NCBI RefSeq assembly: GCF_030150205.1
Contig: NZ_JASLGT010000015.1
Span: forward strand, 1-64,000
Source of the DNA: Niabella sp.
GTDB lineage: Bacteria; Bacteroidota; Bacteroidia; Chitinophagales; Chitinophagaceae
Direction of reading: 5' to 3'
Length of the DNA stretch: 64,000 nucleotides
Positions 1-9,080 of the stretch are shown here, one piece after another. Each line of letters opens with the position of its first letter. Within the stretch, counting starts at the first letter, position 1. Below the pieces are notes generated by a model. It was not told the origin of the DNA, made no database searches, and saw only the letters and a program-made list of their open reading frames with translations. The position numbers and the translations under genes were made by a program.

Positions 1-63
1 TTTTTTGAGGACTGCGTCGCATTCGGCGACGGTGAACAGCCGCAGTACGTCATAGTTGGCCAT
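1..63 (-). CDS. N-terminus of small coiled-coil-family protein (partial)
   Basis: Reading the minus strand from the ATG at 61-63 gives 21 codons before the window edge, beginning MANYDVLRLF. The segment T-V-x-E-C-D-x-V matches the N-terminus of the protein encoded at 58001-58450; about 11 of 20 aligned residues are identical. The ~70 bases upstream of the two start codons are also alike. I therefore read it as a second member of the same uncharacterised family, cut by the window boundary. Function unknown. Confidence 0.6.
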   Translation of the reverse strand, partial: MANYDVLRLFTVAECDAVLKK

Positions 64-806
64 AACTTTCCATTTTAGGTTAAACAATATATTTTAAATA
101 TACATTTTTTTTAATGTAAAAACAAATATATTTTGTTAAAACTGGCTTCCTCCAGGAGACCGCCCACAAAAAAAGATGATCCTGAATAAATGATCCAATA
201 GCAAAACCCCCAATGTAAAGAATTACCCGGGGGTTTGAATTTGCATTATAAACCTGTCTTTAGAGCCACGGTATTTACCGTGTGCGCAATATGGTGCCAT
301 GAGCCACCGCGTGCTTTTTTTTTCAGCGCTTCCCCAAAGGGATGCAGAAAATAGCTAAGCCGGGCAGTGACGCTGTTTTGAGATGCTAAATAAAAAAACG
401 GACAAAAATCCTATGAAATGTAAACTGACCGCATAGAATTATTTTCCAGATGGAATAATACACAAAACTATCAGGACGGCGTTTTTCTTTCAGATTAAAT
501 TCGATGAATACCCGCTTTTTTTCGGTAAAAAAAGAAGCAGGCCGGCTGTAAACTCCGGATCTGAAAGCCAGTCGTATCAAGGGCTCTCTTAAAAGAACGG
601 GCTTTTGAGTATACCCCGTCCGGGGTATGTGCTCTTCCGGTAGGGCAGCCGTTTTTTTTACGGAGATATAAGGGCTTGATTGTGAATGAAGCATTCTGTT
701 GTTTTTTTACTCCTGAATTGTTACAGGTCAATCTTCCGGAAAGAGGCTGCCGGAAATAGTAGTGTTGGAAGACCAGGTATTTCGGAATAAAATAATAAAT
801 TGCCGG
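64..806. other. Long spacer, no convincing gene
   Basis: About 740 bases lie between the minus-strand gene start at 63 and the permease. The first 70 bases are the leader and promoter of the minus gene. An inverted repeat AAACCCCC/GGGGGTTT spans 204-236 but lacks a T-run on the plus strand. Open frames here are short, low-complexity and lack family resemblance, so I annotate none of them. Confidence 0.5.
123..130 (-). promoter_or_regulatory. Predicted -7 element for the gene at 1-63
   Basis: On the minus strand the sequence reads TATATTTG, an exact match to the Bacteroidota -7 consensus TAnnTTTG, about 60 bases before the ATG. No good -33 TTTG is visible. The start site would lie near position 116, leaving a ~53-base AT-rich leader that is partly conserved upstream of the paralogue at 58001. 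Confidence 0.45.
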
Positions 807-2141
807 ATGCTTGCTTCACCCGTTTTTTTTATTGTGCTGGCGCTTCTTGCCGGCATCGGTCTGATCATTCTTTTAAGTATCCGGTACAAAGTGCACCCGT
901 TTTTTTCGCTATGCCTGGCTTGTTTTGTTACAGGAGGGCTGGGTGGACTGGAGATGACATCTATCCTTTCGGTAATGAAAGAAGGTTTTGGAAAGATCAT
1001 GAGCTCCCTTGGATTTATTATTGCCATCGGTACCGCGTTGGGAATGGTGTTACAGGCCAACGGGGCTACCACCACCATGGCGAATGCGATCATTAAATGG
1101 GTTGGCGGCAGGCGATCGGTCTTTGCCATGAGTCTTACCGGTTTTATCGTGGGACTTCCGATCTTTTGTGATTCGGGATATGTGGTGCTCAACGGGCTGA
1201 ATCAATCCATGATCCGCCGCACGGGAATGGCTACGGCCATCATGAGTACAGCGATGGCCACGGGCCTTTACGCGGTGCATTGTTTTATACCGCCGCATCC
1301 GGGCATCACAGCTGCTGTGGGAACCCTGCATGCGGAAATGGGACGGGTGATTCTGCTGGGATTGCCGGCAGCGGTTCCGGCAATGCTCGCCGGTTATTAC
1401 TGGGCCATATGGAAAGGCCGTAAATTTCCGGCAATAACCGGGAATGATGACCCGGAAGTACCGTTGCCGGAATCGAACCGGCGCTTACCCGCTACAACAT
1501 TATCATTTATTCCGGTGCTGGTGCCGGTGGTGCTCATCGCCTGTAAAGCGCTGATACCGGCACAAGGTAATCGGACACTTCAATCGATACTCATAGCCGG
1601 GGAGCCCGCCATTGCACTGGCCATTGGCCTGGTACTGGCGTTATGCATTCCTCAAAAATGGGAAAAAGGAGCCCTGGGCCGGCTGATGCATCATGGATTG
1701 GAAAAGGCCGGCGGTATCCTGGTGATCATCGGGGCGGGCGGTGCTTTCGGGATGGTCATCAATGCCCTGAAACTCCAGGATCACCTGGCCGGGATGGAGG
1801 GCGTTAAAAGCCTTGGTATCTTTTTCCCCTTCCTGGTTGCTGTGATCCTCAAAACGGCACAGGGTTCTTCTACGGTTGCGGTATTGACGGCTGCTTCCAT
1901 TGTACTGCCTTTTTTACCTGGCCTGGGATTGGATACGGAAAACGGAAGGGTACTGGCGGTGCTGGCCATGGGTGCCGGCTCAATGGCGGTGTCGCATGTA
2001 AATGATGCTTATTTTTGGGTCATTACCAATTTCTCGGGGCAGGAGCTGAAGCCCGTGCTGCAGGTATACAGTGTGGCTACCATCTGGATGGCCCTTACCG
2101 GAATGTTCGCCGTTTATATATTATCCTTAATCCTGCTGTAG
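807..2141 (+). CDS. GntP-family permease (gluconate/glycerate-type H+ symporter)
   Basis: Encodes about 445 residues, the usual GntP length, with many hydrophobic spans. Family hallmarks include the PIFCDSGYVVL segment, the HCFIPPHPG segment, a late QGSSTVAV motif and the conserved SHVNDAYFW near the C-terminus. GntP proteins import gluconate, glycerate or related sugar acids with protons. I chose ATG 807 (MLASPVFF); an in-frame GTG at 762 would add 15 residues that do not look like family sequence. The next gene, a glycerate kinase, begins directly after the stop codon, which suggests glycerate or a close relative as substrate. The substrate assignment is inferred from this neighbour only. 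Confidence 0.85.
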   Translation: MLASPVFFIVLALLAGIGLIILLSIRYKVHPFFSLCLACFVTGGLGGLEMTSILSVMKEGFGKIMSSLGFIIAIGTALGMVLQANGATTTMANAIIKWVGGRRSVFAMSLTGFIVGLPIFCDSGYVVLNGLNQSMIRRTGMATAIMSTAMATGLYAVHCFIPPHPGITAAVGTLHAEMGRVILLGLPAAVPAMLAGYYWAIWKGRKFPAITGNDDPEVPLPESNRRLPATTLSFIPVLVPVVLIACKALIPAQGNRTLQSILIAGEPAIALAIGLVLALCIPQKWEKGALGRLMHHGLEKAGGILVIIGAGGAFGMVINALKLQDHLAGMEGVKSLGIFFPFLVAVILKTAQGSSTVAVLTAASIVLPFLPGLGLDTENGRVLAVLAMGAGSMAVSHVNDAYFWVITNFSGQELKPVLQVYSVATIWMALTGMFAVYILSLILL

Positions 2142-3305
2142 ATGAAGATCGTTATTGCGCCCAATGCATTTAAGAACAGTCTGCCGGCCGCAGCGGTTGC
2201 TGCCGCTTTAGCTGAAGGCATCCGGAAGAGCGGTTATACCGGCGTGTTGGTTTGTTGTCCGGTTGGAGATGGCGGTGACGGCACCGGCAGTCTGCTGGGA
2301 CAATACCTGGATGCAGAGCCGGTAGTTACGGCAGTGACGGATCCGCTGGGCAGAACCATCCGGGCTCCCTTTGGATGGGTAAGGAAAACCCGGACTGCAG
2401 TGATTGAAATGGCGGATGTTTCCGGTCTGCGTTTGCTGCACCCGGAAGCATATGATCCGTTGCATGCGTCTACTTTTGGCTGCGGACAACTGATAAAAGC
2501 GGCGCTTGACAAGGGCGCCGCCGAACTGCTGCTCTGTATCGGCGGCAGTGCTACGGTGGATGGGGGTACGGGGGCATTAAGTGCCCTGGGACTTCAATAT
2601 TATGATGCTGCAGGGACGGCATTATCATGGCTGCCGGCAGATTTGGCGAAGCTGCATTCCATTGACCGTTCGGGATTGGATCAGCGGTTGCAGGGGGTAC
2701 GGATGACCATCCTCTGTGATGTAAAAAATCACCTGCTGGGTGCAAGGGGTGCAGCGGCTGTTTTTGGTCCGCAAAAAGGTGCCGGCCCCCGGGAGGTGTT
2801 ACTGCTGGAGGCGGCGTTGCAACAATGGCGGGATATCGTTTTAAAAACGACAGGAACAGATATCGATGCACTGGAATCCAGCGGGGCGGCCGGTGGTGTT
2901 GCGGCCGGTTTAGCGGCCTTTTGCAAGGTAAAAATAGTAGATGGCATCAACTATTTCCTGGAAAAGATCCGTTTTGAAAAGGAGCTGCAGGGAGCGGCCT
3001 GGGTGATCACTGGTGAAGGTGCCATCGATCACCAGACACTGGAAGGAAAGGCACCCTTTGGGGTGGCCGTGCTGGCAAAGCAAAAAGGCATCCCCGTTAT
3101 CGGCGTCGCCGGGAAAGTACCCGATACGGAGGACCCGGAGTTACAGGCCTTTTTCCCCTGGCTTATGTCTATTAACGAAGAACCGGTGGCGCTTGAAGAC
3201 GCGATCCGGCAAACAGGCCCCAACCTGGTAAAGGCGGGTATCAGGATAGGTACAGGATTGCAGGCGCAAAGCGGAAATGAAGCATTACGCCTCAGCAGCC
3301 CATAA
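2142..3305 (+). CDS. Glycerate kinase (GlxK/GarK family)
   Basis: A 387-residue protein that starts immediately after the permease stop codon, so the two genes are almost certainly co-transcribed. It opens with IAPNAFKNSL, has the GDGGDGT glycine loop, and shows GGSATVDGGTGAL around residue 130 and GEGAIDHQT around residue 290, all typical of type I glycerate kinases. The enzyme phosphorylates glycerate to 2-phosphoglycerate (this subfamily usually) in the cytoplasm and feeds lower glycolysis. With the permease it forms a two-gene import-and-phosphorylate unit. Symbol withheld because glxK and garK cannot be separated by eye. Confidence 0.88.
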   Translation: MKIVIAPNAFKNSLPAAAVAAALAEGIRKSGYTGVLVCCPVGDGGDGTGSLLGQYLDAEPVVTAVTDPLGRTIRAPFGWVRKTRTAVIEMADVSGLRLLHPEAYDPLHASTFGCGQLIKAALDKGAAELLLCIGGSATVDGGTGALSALGLQYYDAAGTALSWLPADLAKLHSIDRSGLDQRLQGVRMTILCDVKNHLLGARGAAAVFGPQKGAGPREVLLLEAALQQWRDIVLKTTGTDIDALESSGAAGGVAAGLAAFCKVKIVDGINYFLEKIRFEKELQGAAWVITGEGAIDHQTLEGKAPFGVAVLAKQKGIPVIGVAGKVPDTEDPELQAFFPWLMSINEEPVALEDAIRQTGPNLVKAGIRIGTGLQAQSGNEALRLSSP

Positions 3306-3491
3306 ACCACAAAGAATGCCGGGAAAGGCAAAAAGGTATAAACGTTGGAGACACTTTAGAGAACGATTTGTTTTCTGTTACTCCGAGTGTACTACTGAAA
3401 GAGGATGGAGCGCCTGCGAATCCGGCCATTCAGTTCTTCAGCGACTCAGTGGCAAAAAATCTGCGCATCTGCGGCTAACAAACCACATGCG

Positions 3492-4205
3492 CTATAAAAA
3501 ACCGGGCATCCGCTTTCCCAGTTCTTCCCGGTATATCCGCCCGATAGGAATAGCATGTTCGCCGATCAGGATCCGGTTCCTGGAAATACGCTGTATCCGG
3601 CTATGCGCCACAATAAAAGATTTATGTACCCGTATAAACGCCGGCTCCGGGAAAAGCTCCTGCATAGATTTGACAGAACCTTTTACTACCGTTTTGCCCC
3701 TGGTGGAATAAATAATGGCATAGTCTTTTAATCCCTGGATAAAAAGGATATCTGCCAGTACCAATTTTATTTTTTCAACCCCGCTTTTCACAAAAATAGA
3801 GGCACCGTGTTCCTGGCTCCACTCAAGACCGGCTTCTTTTTTTTGCAGCGAAAGAAAGTCTGTAATCTTTTCCAGTGACTGGTAGAACCGCTTTTGGGCA
3901 ATCGGCTTTAGCAAAAAATCGATCACACCCAGCTCAAAGCCTTCAAAAGCATAGTTGCGAAAGGCCGTGGTAAACACCGTAATTGGTGGGTGTGGTAAAC
4001 TGCGCAATAGGGCAATACCACTGATCTCGGGCATCTCAATATCCAGGAACAGGGCATCAACGGAATGCGTCTTCAAAAAACGGAGCGCGTCGAGCGCATT
4101 GTCAAAGACGCCGGCCAGATTTACCCCGGGCAGCGGAGCTATAAAGCCCGTTAATATTTCCCGGGCCAGCGGTTCATCATCCACAATAACGCAACTCAGG
4201 TTCAT
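3492..4205 (-). CDS. LytTR-type response regulator
   Basis: A 237-residue protein from the ATG at 4203-4205; a longer in-frame extension upstream is not part of the family. Residues 1-120 are a receiver domain with acidic pair D9/D10, phosphoacceptor D55 in FLDIEMPE, the T in FTTAF and the K in LLKP. Residues ~140-237 are a LytTR DNA-binding domain, seen in FIRVHKSFIV and the basic C-terminus. Its start overlaps the kinase stop codon by four bases (ATGA), which indicates translational coupling. Direct target genes cannot be read from the sequence. It converges with the glycerate kinase gene. Confidence 0.93.
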   Translation of the reverse strand: MNLSCVIVDDEPLAREILTGFIAPLPGVNLAGVFDNALDALRFLKTHSVDALFLDIEMPEISGIALLRSLPHPPITVFTTAFRNYAFEGFELGVIDFLLKPIAQKRFYQSLEKITDFLSLQKKEAGLEWSQEHGASIFVKSGVEKIKLVLADILFIQGLKDYAIIYSTRGKTVVKGSVKSMQELFPEPAFIRVHKSFIVAHSRIQRISRNRILIGEHAIPIGRIYREELGKRMPGFL

Positions 4206-5257
4206 AGCAGGATCTTTAAAAAAGCGATGTAGGCTCCCGGCGGCTCTTCCGTTTGCAGGGTATAGCGTCCGGGATATAATAGTTCCAGTCTTTTTCTCAA
4301 ATTCTGCAGGCCGATGCCTCCCTGCCTTTTTGTGGCGGCCGGCCACCGGCTATTCGCCAGCCGTACTTCCAATGCCGTGCCGGCCCGGATATTGAGGTGC
4401 AGGAACGCAGCGCTGTTAATAGTACCAAGACCATGTTTAATGGCGTTTTCCAACAGGGGCAGGATCAGGAATGGGGGTATCAGACACCCCCCGGTAACGT
4501 CCTCAACCGTGATGCGGATATCTGCTTTATGATTCGTACGCAGCCGCTCCAGCTCTATATAGTTTTGAAGATAGGCCAGCTCCTTTTCCAGGGGGATGTA
4601 CTCCTCGTTGCTTTCATACAGCATATACTCCATCAGCTCCGATAGTTTGAGTACGACGCCGGGTGCATCGTCCGATTTTTTTAATGTGAGGGCATACAGG
4701 TTATTCAGCGCGTTAAAAAGAAAATGTGGATTTACCTGGGCCCGCAGGAATTCCACTTCGGCATTCAGCTTTTCCACGGTGATCTTCTGAATCGTCAACT
4801 GCTGGCTGTACCAGTCTATACTAAGTTTAAGTGCCAGCATAAGCGCCAGGTACCAAAGCGTGCTGAAAAAGTTGTAGGACAATGCTTCCAGCAGGTCACT
4901 GTTGCGCATCGGACCGATCACATATCCATAAAGCACATAGTCAAAAAAGCTTTGCACCAAAAGATAACCGGCTACAGATAAAAGCAGGGCGATGCTATAA
5001 ACACCATAACGTTTCTTCAGAAGATACCGGGGCAAAAAAAAGTGCAGGTTAAGATAAGCAATCCCGATCAGTAACAGGATCCGTATAGAAACACATGCAA
5101 AGAAATAGGGAAGGCTGGCCTTGTAAATAAGGTATCGCTTTTCATAAAGAAAGAACCCCGTAACCAATAGCCAATAGGCGCTGTGCACCAGGAACCGGCT
5201 GGTTGAAATACGTCGTTTTGAAAACGGCAGCGGTATGCTTTTACTCCACAAGGTCAT
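4202..5257 (-). CDS. LytS/YehU-type membrane sensor histidine kinase
   Basis: About 351 residues from the ATG at 5255-5257 (MTLWSKSI). Four hydrophobic spans occupy the first ~150 residues, followed by a short coiled linker and the His_kinase domain with QVNPHFLFNALNNL; the phosphoacceptor is the His of NPHF, near residue 178. The ATPase part shows LLENAIKHGL (N box) and GGIGLQNLRKRL (G box). It would phosphorylate the response regulator encoded just downstream, with which it overlaps by ATGA. There is no recognisable extracytoplasmic ligand domain, so the signal is unknown. The start was moved in from an earlier in-frame ATG because the added residues look untranslated. Confidence 0.92.
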   Translation of the reverse strand: MTLWSKSIPLPFSKRRISTSRFLVHSAYWLLVTGFFLYEKRYLIYKASLPYFFACVSIRILLLIGIAYLNLHFFLPRYLLKKRYGVYSIALLLSVAGYLLVQSFFDYVLYGYVIGPMRNSDLLEALSYNFFSTLWYLALMLALKLSIDWYSQQLTIQKITVEKLNAEVEFLRAQVNPHFLFNALNNLYALTLKKSDDAPGVVLKLSELMEYMLYESNEEYIPLEKELAYLQNYIELERLRTNHKADIRITVEDVTGGCLIPPFLILPLLENAIKHGLGTINSAAFLHLNIRAGTALEVRLANSRWPAATKRQGGIGLQNLRKRLELLYPGRYTLQTEEPPGAYIAFLKILL

Positions 5258-5301
5258 GGATCTATGGTTCTGTGTAAAAAAAATCAAAGCCGCCGTTCCT
5301 G

Positions 5302-5309
5302 CAAAATTA
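5302..5309 (-). promoter_or_regulatory. Predicted -7 element for the LytS/LytTR pair
   Basis: The minus strand reads TAATTTTG, an exact TAnnTTTG match, about 45 bases before the kinase ATG. No clear -33 TTTG at the usual distance was found, so the call rests on the -7 element alone. Confidence 0.35.
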
Positions 5310-5486
5310 TATCGACCAACGGCATCGATCGTAGAGGAATGCACACATCGAAAGGGGCGGCGGGTTGCATGCGCATTGATCGATTATTTTGGACGCTGCT
5401 CTATTATTTTTTTACTCCGTTTGTCTGCTGGTTAATATTGTATCCGGCACATGCAAACAATATTTGTTCACTAAAAACAATCTACA

Positions 5487-5945
5487 ATGCAATCTACTAC
5501 ATTTAACCGACCGTTTATTAAATTATTTACGCTGGTGGTATGCTGTTTTACCGTGTTGAGCTTTACCACAAAGCTGGGGCTGGATCGTTATGAGATCTAC
5601 CTGAATAATAAACTTCTTTTACAGCAATCGGTCAACCAGCCGTTGAGTTTGAGGAAATTGCAATTAAGCAAGGCGGGCGATAATGACCAGCTGCGCATTT
5701 ACTACCGGCATTGTCATGCACCCAATACAGGTACCAACAGGAGTATTTCAATAAAAGATGAAGCAGGACGCCTGTTAAAGAAATGGAGCTTTGCCAATGT
5801 TACGGGGCCAGACCAGGGCATGGTGATCCCCGTAAAAGAGTTGCTGCAGCTGGAACGGGCGCATAAGCAGCAGGACCTGAGTCTTTATTATGCTGCGCAT
5901 GAACTATCGGGGGAGGAAACCCTTGCCGCGCTGCAGTTTAAGTAG
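5487..5945 (+). CDS. Small secreted protein of unknown function
   Basis: Encodes 152 residues. Residues 1-30 have a short basic start and a hydrophobic core (LFTLVVCCFTVLSFT), consistent with a Sec signal peptide and a periplasmic product. The rest is soluble, with several Leu-Leu and Lys-rich stretches and a YYRHCHAPNTG segment. I do not recognise the family. It is transcribed away from the LytS/LytTR pair and the 230-base gap between them can hold both promoters, so a target role of that regulator is possible but unproven. Confidence 0.6.
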   Translation: MQSTTFNRPFIKLFTLVVCCFTVLSFTTKLGLDRYEIYLNNKLLLQQSVNQPLSLRKLQLSKAGDNDQLRIYYRHCHAPNTGTNRSISIKDEAGRLLKKWSFANVTGPDQGMVIPVKELLQLERAHKQQDLSLYYAAHELSGEETLAALQFK

Positions 5946-6154
5946 CCTTCAACCGGGAACTGCCTGCGTCAATAGCCCGCCTTCGTAAACTGCCCGTTAG
6001 TTTGTCGCATACGGCCGCGCTGAAAACCAGGTTTTAGGGCCAACTTTGTTGTGGGATGGTTGATGTAATGATCAACCCAACCAGTGGAGCAGCACCCACC
6101 TAAAAACGGGCGGAACCGAAAAGCCAGATGAGTAGGAACCCAAAAATGATTTTT

Positions 6155-6604
6155 ATGTCAAACAACAAAGTTGCATTGCATCGCATGCTGAAGACATCTC
6201 CGGAAAAGGTATACCGCGCTTTCACCGATGCCCTGGCCATTGCGTCCTGGCTGCCACCCTATGGTTTTCTTTGTACGGTGCACGAACTGGATGCTAAAGT
6301 AGGCGGAACCTATAAGATGTCGTTCCAGAATTTTTCAACCGGGAACAGTCATTCGTTTGGTGGCGAATACGTGGAGCTGGAGCCCAATACCTTTCTGAAG
6401 TATACAGACCGTTTCGATGATCCGAACCTGCCGGGCACTATGACCACCACGGTTTGGCTTAAGAAAACGATTGCGGGCACCGAGTTAAAGGTAGAGCAGG
6501 AAGGCATCCCTGATATGATCCCGGTGGAAATGTGCTACCTGGGCTGGCAGGAGTCTTTGGAAAAACTGGCCAGGCTGGTAGAACCGGAAATACCGGATGC
6601 ATAG
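6155..6604 (+). CDS. AHSA1/SRPBCC-like protein
   Basis: A 149-residue protein from ATG 6155 (MSNNKVALHR); the frame can start 9 codons earlier but the family begins about here. It shows the START-like Hsp90-activator-homology pattern: KTSPEKVYRAFTDALAIASWLPP near the N-terminus (split by no gap), then GGTYKMSF, and a C-terminal GWQESLEKLARLVE helix. These helix-grip proteins bind hydrophobic ligands; members of this bacterial clade are mostly uncharacterised. It stands alone, followed by the tandem repeat. Confidence 0.8.
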   Translation: MSNNKVALHRMLKTSPEKVYRAFTDALAIASWLPPYGFLCTVHELDAKVGGTYKMSFQNFSTGNSHSFGGEYVELEPNTFLKYTDRFDDPNLPGTMTTTVWLKKTIAGTELKVEQEGIPDMIPVEMCYLGWQESLEKLARLVEPEIPDA

Positions 6605-6642
6605 CATGGTATTCAGGAAGCAAATCTATTTATGCATTAAAA

Positions 6643-7215
6643 GATCTGTGTTATCTGTGGGCGATTTTTTCCCCGCTGATTGCGCAGATCTTTTCGCAGA
6701 AATATACCGGGCACTTTTCTGTTTTCTTATACGATGCCAAAGCCTATGTTCCTATGTGGTTAACAAAATGAGCATGACAGCTCTGTTCTGCGTTATCTGT
6801 GGGCGATTTTTTCCCCGCTGATTGCGCAGATTTTTTCGCAGAAATATACCGGGCACTTTTCTGTTTTCTTATACGGTGCCAAAGCCTATGTTCCTATGTG
6901 GGCTAACAAAATAAGCGCCTGGCAGCTCTGTTCTGTGTTAACTGTGGGCGATTTTTTCCCCGCTGGTACGCGGATCTTTTCGCAGATATATACCGGGCGC
7001 TTTTTGTTTTCTTATACGATGCCGAAGCCTATGTTCCTATGTGGTTAACAAAATGAGCGCCTGGCAGCTCTGTTCTGTGTTATCTGTGGGCGATTTTTTC
7101 CCCGCTGGTACGCGCGGATTTTTTCGCAGAAATATACCGGGCACTTTTTTGTTTTCTTATACGATGCTGAAGCCTATGTTCCTATGTGGTTAACAAAATG
7201 AGCACGATAGCGCTG
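6643..7215. repeat. Four-copy tandem repeat, unit ~142 bp
   Basis: The word TTATCTGTGG, or a one-base variant, recurs at 6651, 6793, 6938 and 7080, giving periods of 142, 145 and 142. Each unit runs GGGCGATTTTTTCCCCGCTG, then TCGCAGAAATATACCGGGC, then GTTTTCTTATACGATGC, then CCTATGTTCCTATGTGG, and ends with AACAAAATGAGC. Copies differ by scattered substitutions and small indels. No conserved reading frame runs through them. It fills most of the 858-base gap between the AHSA1 gene and the MFS gene. Confidence 0.9.
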
Positions 7216-7462
7216 TATCATCTTCGGAATGAAGGAACGCAGGTGTGATATCATTACACGCATCGGGATTAATTTCTACAGGACCTTTTCTTTAATAAGG
7301 TATAGGCGACTGATTCAAAAGAAGGTTTCTCATGGTATGCTTTTTGATTTTTCCGGCTAATATGAACAGCGAGTGCTGATATCAGGCCCCGGCAGCAGTG
7401 CATTCGTATAGAGAACCGGTAGCCGTTACCGGCTATATATTTTCGATGATAATGAACCGCCC

Positions 7463-8968
7463 GTGTCTTTGCAACCTAAGGAAATATTATCGGAGAAGGA
7501 GATCCAGCAGGGATTAAAAATGGTCATCTGGGATGGACTGGCTGCCGAAGTAATGACCTCATTTACCGGTAGCGCTTTCCTGGTGGCGCTGGCCTTACTG
7601 TTGGGCGCCAGCAATGTGCAGATCGGACTGCTGGCAGCATTGCCGATGATCACCAATGTATCGCAGCTCATTTCCATCTGGCTGGTGCGCCGGTACAATA
7701 ACCGGAAAATGATCGCTGTATATGGCGCCTACCTGGCACGGGTGCCGTTAATCATCATTGGAATCTTTGTATGGCAGTTACCGCATACATCGTTTAACCT
7801 GTTATTGTTCTTTCTTTTGTTTTATTATTTTTTTGGTTCTGTTGCCGGACCGGCCTGGAACTCCTGGATGAAAGACCTGGTACCGGAGCGGTTGCTGGGC
7901 ACTTATTTTTCCCGCAGAACACGGTATACACAAACGCTGGATGTGGTACTTAGCCTGCTATTGGCCCTATTGCTGGATTATGTAAAACTGCACCACCCGC
8001 AACGGGAGCTGGATGTATATGCCTGGTTCTTCATTATGGCCGGCATTGTAGGCGTTGTTGGCGGATACCTGCTTTCCAAGGCGCCCGAGCCCCGCTCACA
8101 GCTTTCGGGGATGAATACCTTTGCCTTGCTGAAACTTCCGTTGCGCAATGCCAATTTCAGAACCCTATTGCTGTTTAATTCGGCCTGGGTGTTTGCCATC
8201 AATATCGCCATTCCTTTTTTTATGGTATTTATGATGAAGAGCCTGAAACTCCCGATCTCGTATATCATTGTCTTAACGGTGATCAGCCAGCTTTTCAGCA
8301 TCTTCACCATCCGCATCTGGGGCATCTTCTCAGACCGTTATAGTAATAAAAGTATTATTGCCCTCAGTGCGCCCATTTATATTATCTGTATTATCGGCTG
8401 GTGTTTTGTAGGCTTCTACAAACAGGCCTATCTGAACATAACCCTCCTGGTGCTCATCCATATTTTTAGCGGCATTGCAACATCCGGTATTAACCTGTCG
8501 CTTACCAATATCGGTCTTAAACTGGCACCCCGGGCAGATGCGATTGTTTACCTGTCGGTAAAAAATATTGTAACAGCCATCTTCTCTTCGCTGGGGCCGC
8601 TACTGGGCGGTGTGCTGGCCGATTATTTTACCAATATTAAACTTTCGGTGCTGGTGCAGTGGAGCAGTCCGGGTATGGATAAAGCGATACGGCTTGTAGC
8701 CCTGCACGAATGGAACTTTCTTTTCCTCATAGGCGCCCTGCTGGCCTTATTATCGCTGGAGCTGCTGATGCGGGTAAAGGAAGTGGGCGAAGTTCAAAAA
8801 GACATTGTGAAGCGGATCATGCGCACCAGTATCCGGAACAACCTGAAAGAATATTTTATCATTGGCAATATTATAAACCTGCACGAACAGGTGAAGGCAT
8901 TGATAAAATTTCGCAAGCGGAATGAAGGCCGGCCAGCGGGTGTTCGCAAAAAAGGACCGGCAGGGTAG
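7463..8968 (+). CDS. MFS transporter
   Basis: About 501 residues with roughly a dozen hydrophobic spans. It starts with a cytoplasmic segment, then membrane span 1, and has the loop RRYNNRKMIAVYGAY between spans 2 and 3 in place of a canonical MFS motif A. Later parts include FSDRYSNKSIIALS and GVLADYF. The apparent start is GTG 7463; nearby ATGs at 7446 and 7452 are out of frame, and the alternative M20 would cut into conserved sequence. It converges with the FAD oxidoreductase gene, 112 bases away. Substrate cannot be assigned. Confidence 0.85.
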   Translation: MSLQPKEILSEKEIQQGLKMVIWDGLAAEVMTSFTGSAFLVALALLLGASNVQIGLLAALPMITNVSQLISIWLVRRYNNRKMIAVYGAYLARVPLIIIGIFVWQLPHTSFNLLLFFLLFYYFFGSVAGPAWNSWMKDLVPERLLGTYFSRRTRYTQTLDVVLSLLLALLLDYVKLHHPQRELDVYAWFFIMAGIVGVVGGYLLSKAPEPRSQLSGMNTFALLKLPLRNANFRTLLLFNSAWVFAINIAIPFFMVFMMKSLKLPISYIIVLTVISQLFSIFTIRIWGIFSDRYSNKSIIALSAPIYIICIIGWCFVGFYKQAYLNITLLVLIHIFSGIATSGINLSLTNIGLKLAPRADAIVYLSVKNIVTAIFSSLGPLLGGVLADYFTNIKLSVLVQWSSPGMDKAIRLVALHEWNFLFLIGALLALLSLELLMRVKEVGEVQKDIVKRIMRTSIRNNLKEYFIIGNIINLHEQVKALIKFRKRNEGRPAGVRKKGPAG

Positions 8969-9080
8969 ACGTTGGAATACCGCTTTGGATTTTACAAACA
9001 CAACAGGCCTGCACTTCTTACGGCGCAGGATCTGCGGCTGGCGCCGGTTACACCATTTGTTAAGAAATGCCGCCGGAGAA

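Noticed and set aside
204..236. AAACCCCC/GGGGGTTT hairpin as a terminator
   Set aside because: No T-run after the stem on the plus strand and a long loop; no gene ends before it.
386..694. 102-codon minus-strand frame upstream of the permease
   Set aside because: Low-complexity, no family resemblance, no ribosome binding site; overlaps another frame of equal quality.
6643..7215. Tandem repeat as a CRISPR array
   Set aside because: Units are ~142 bp and nearly identical throughout; there are no short repeats with unique spacers.
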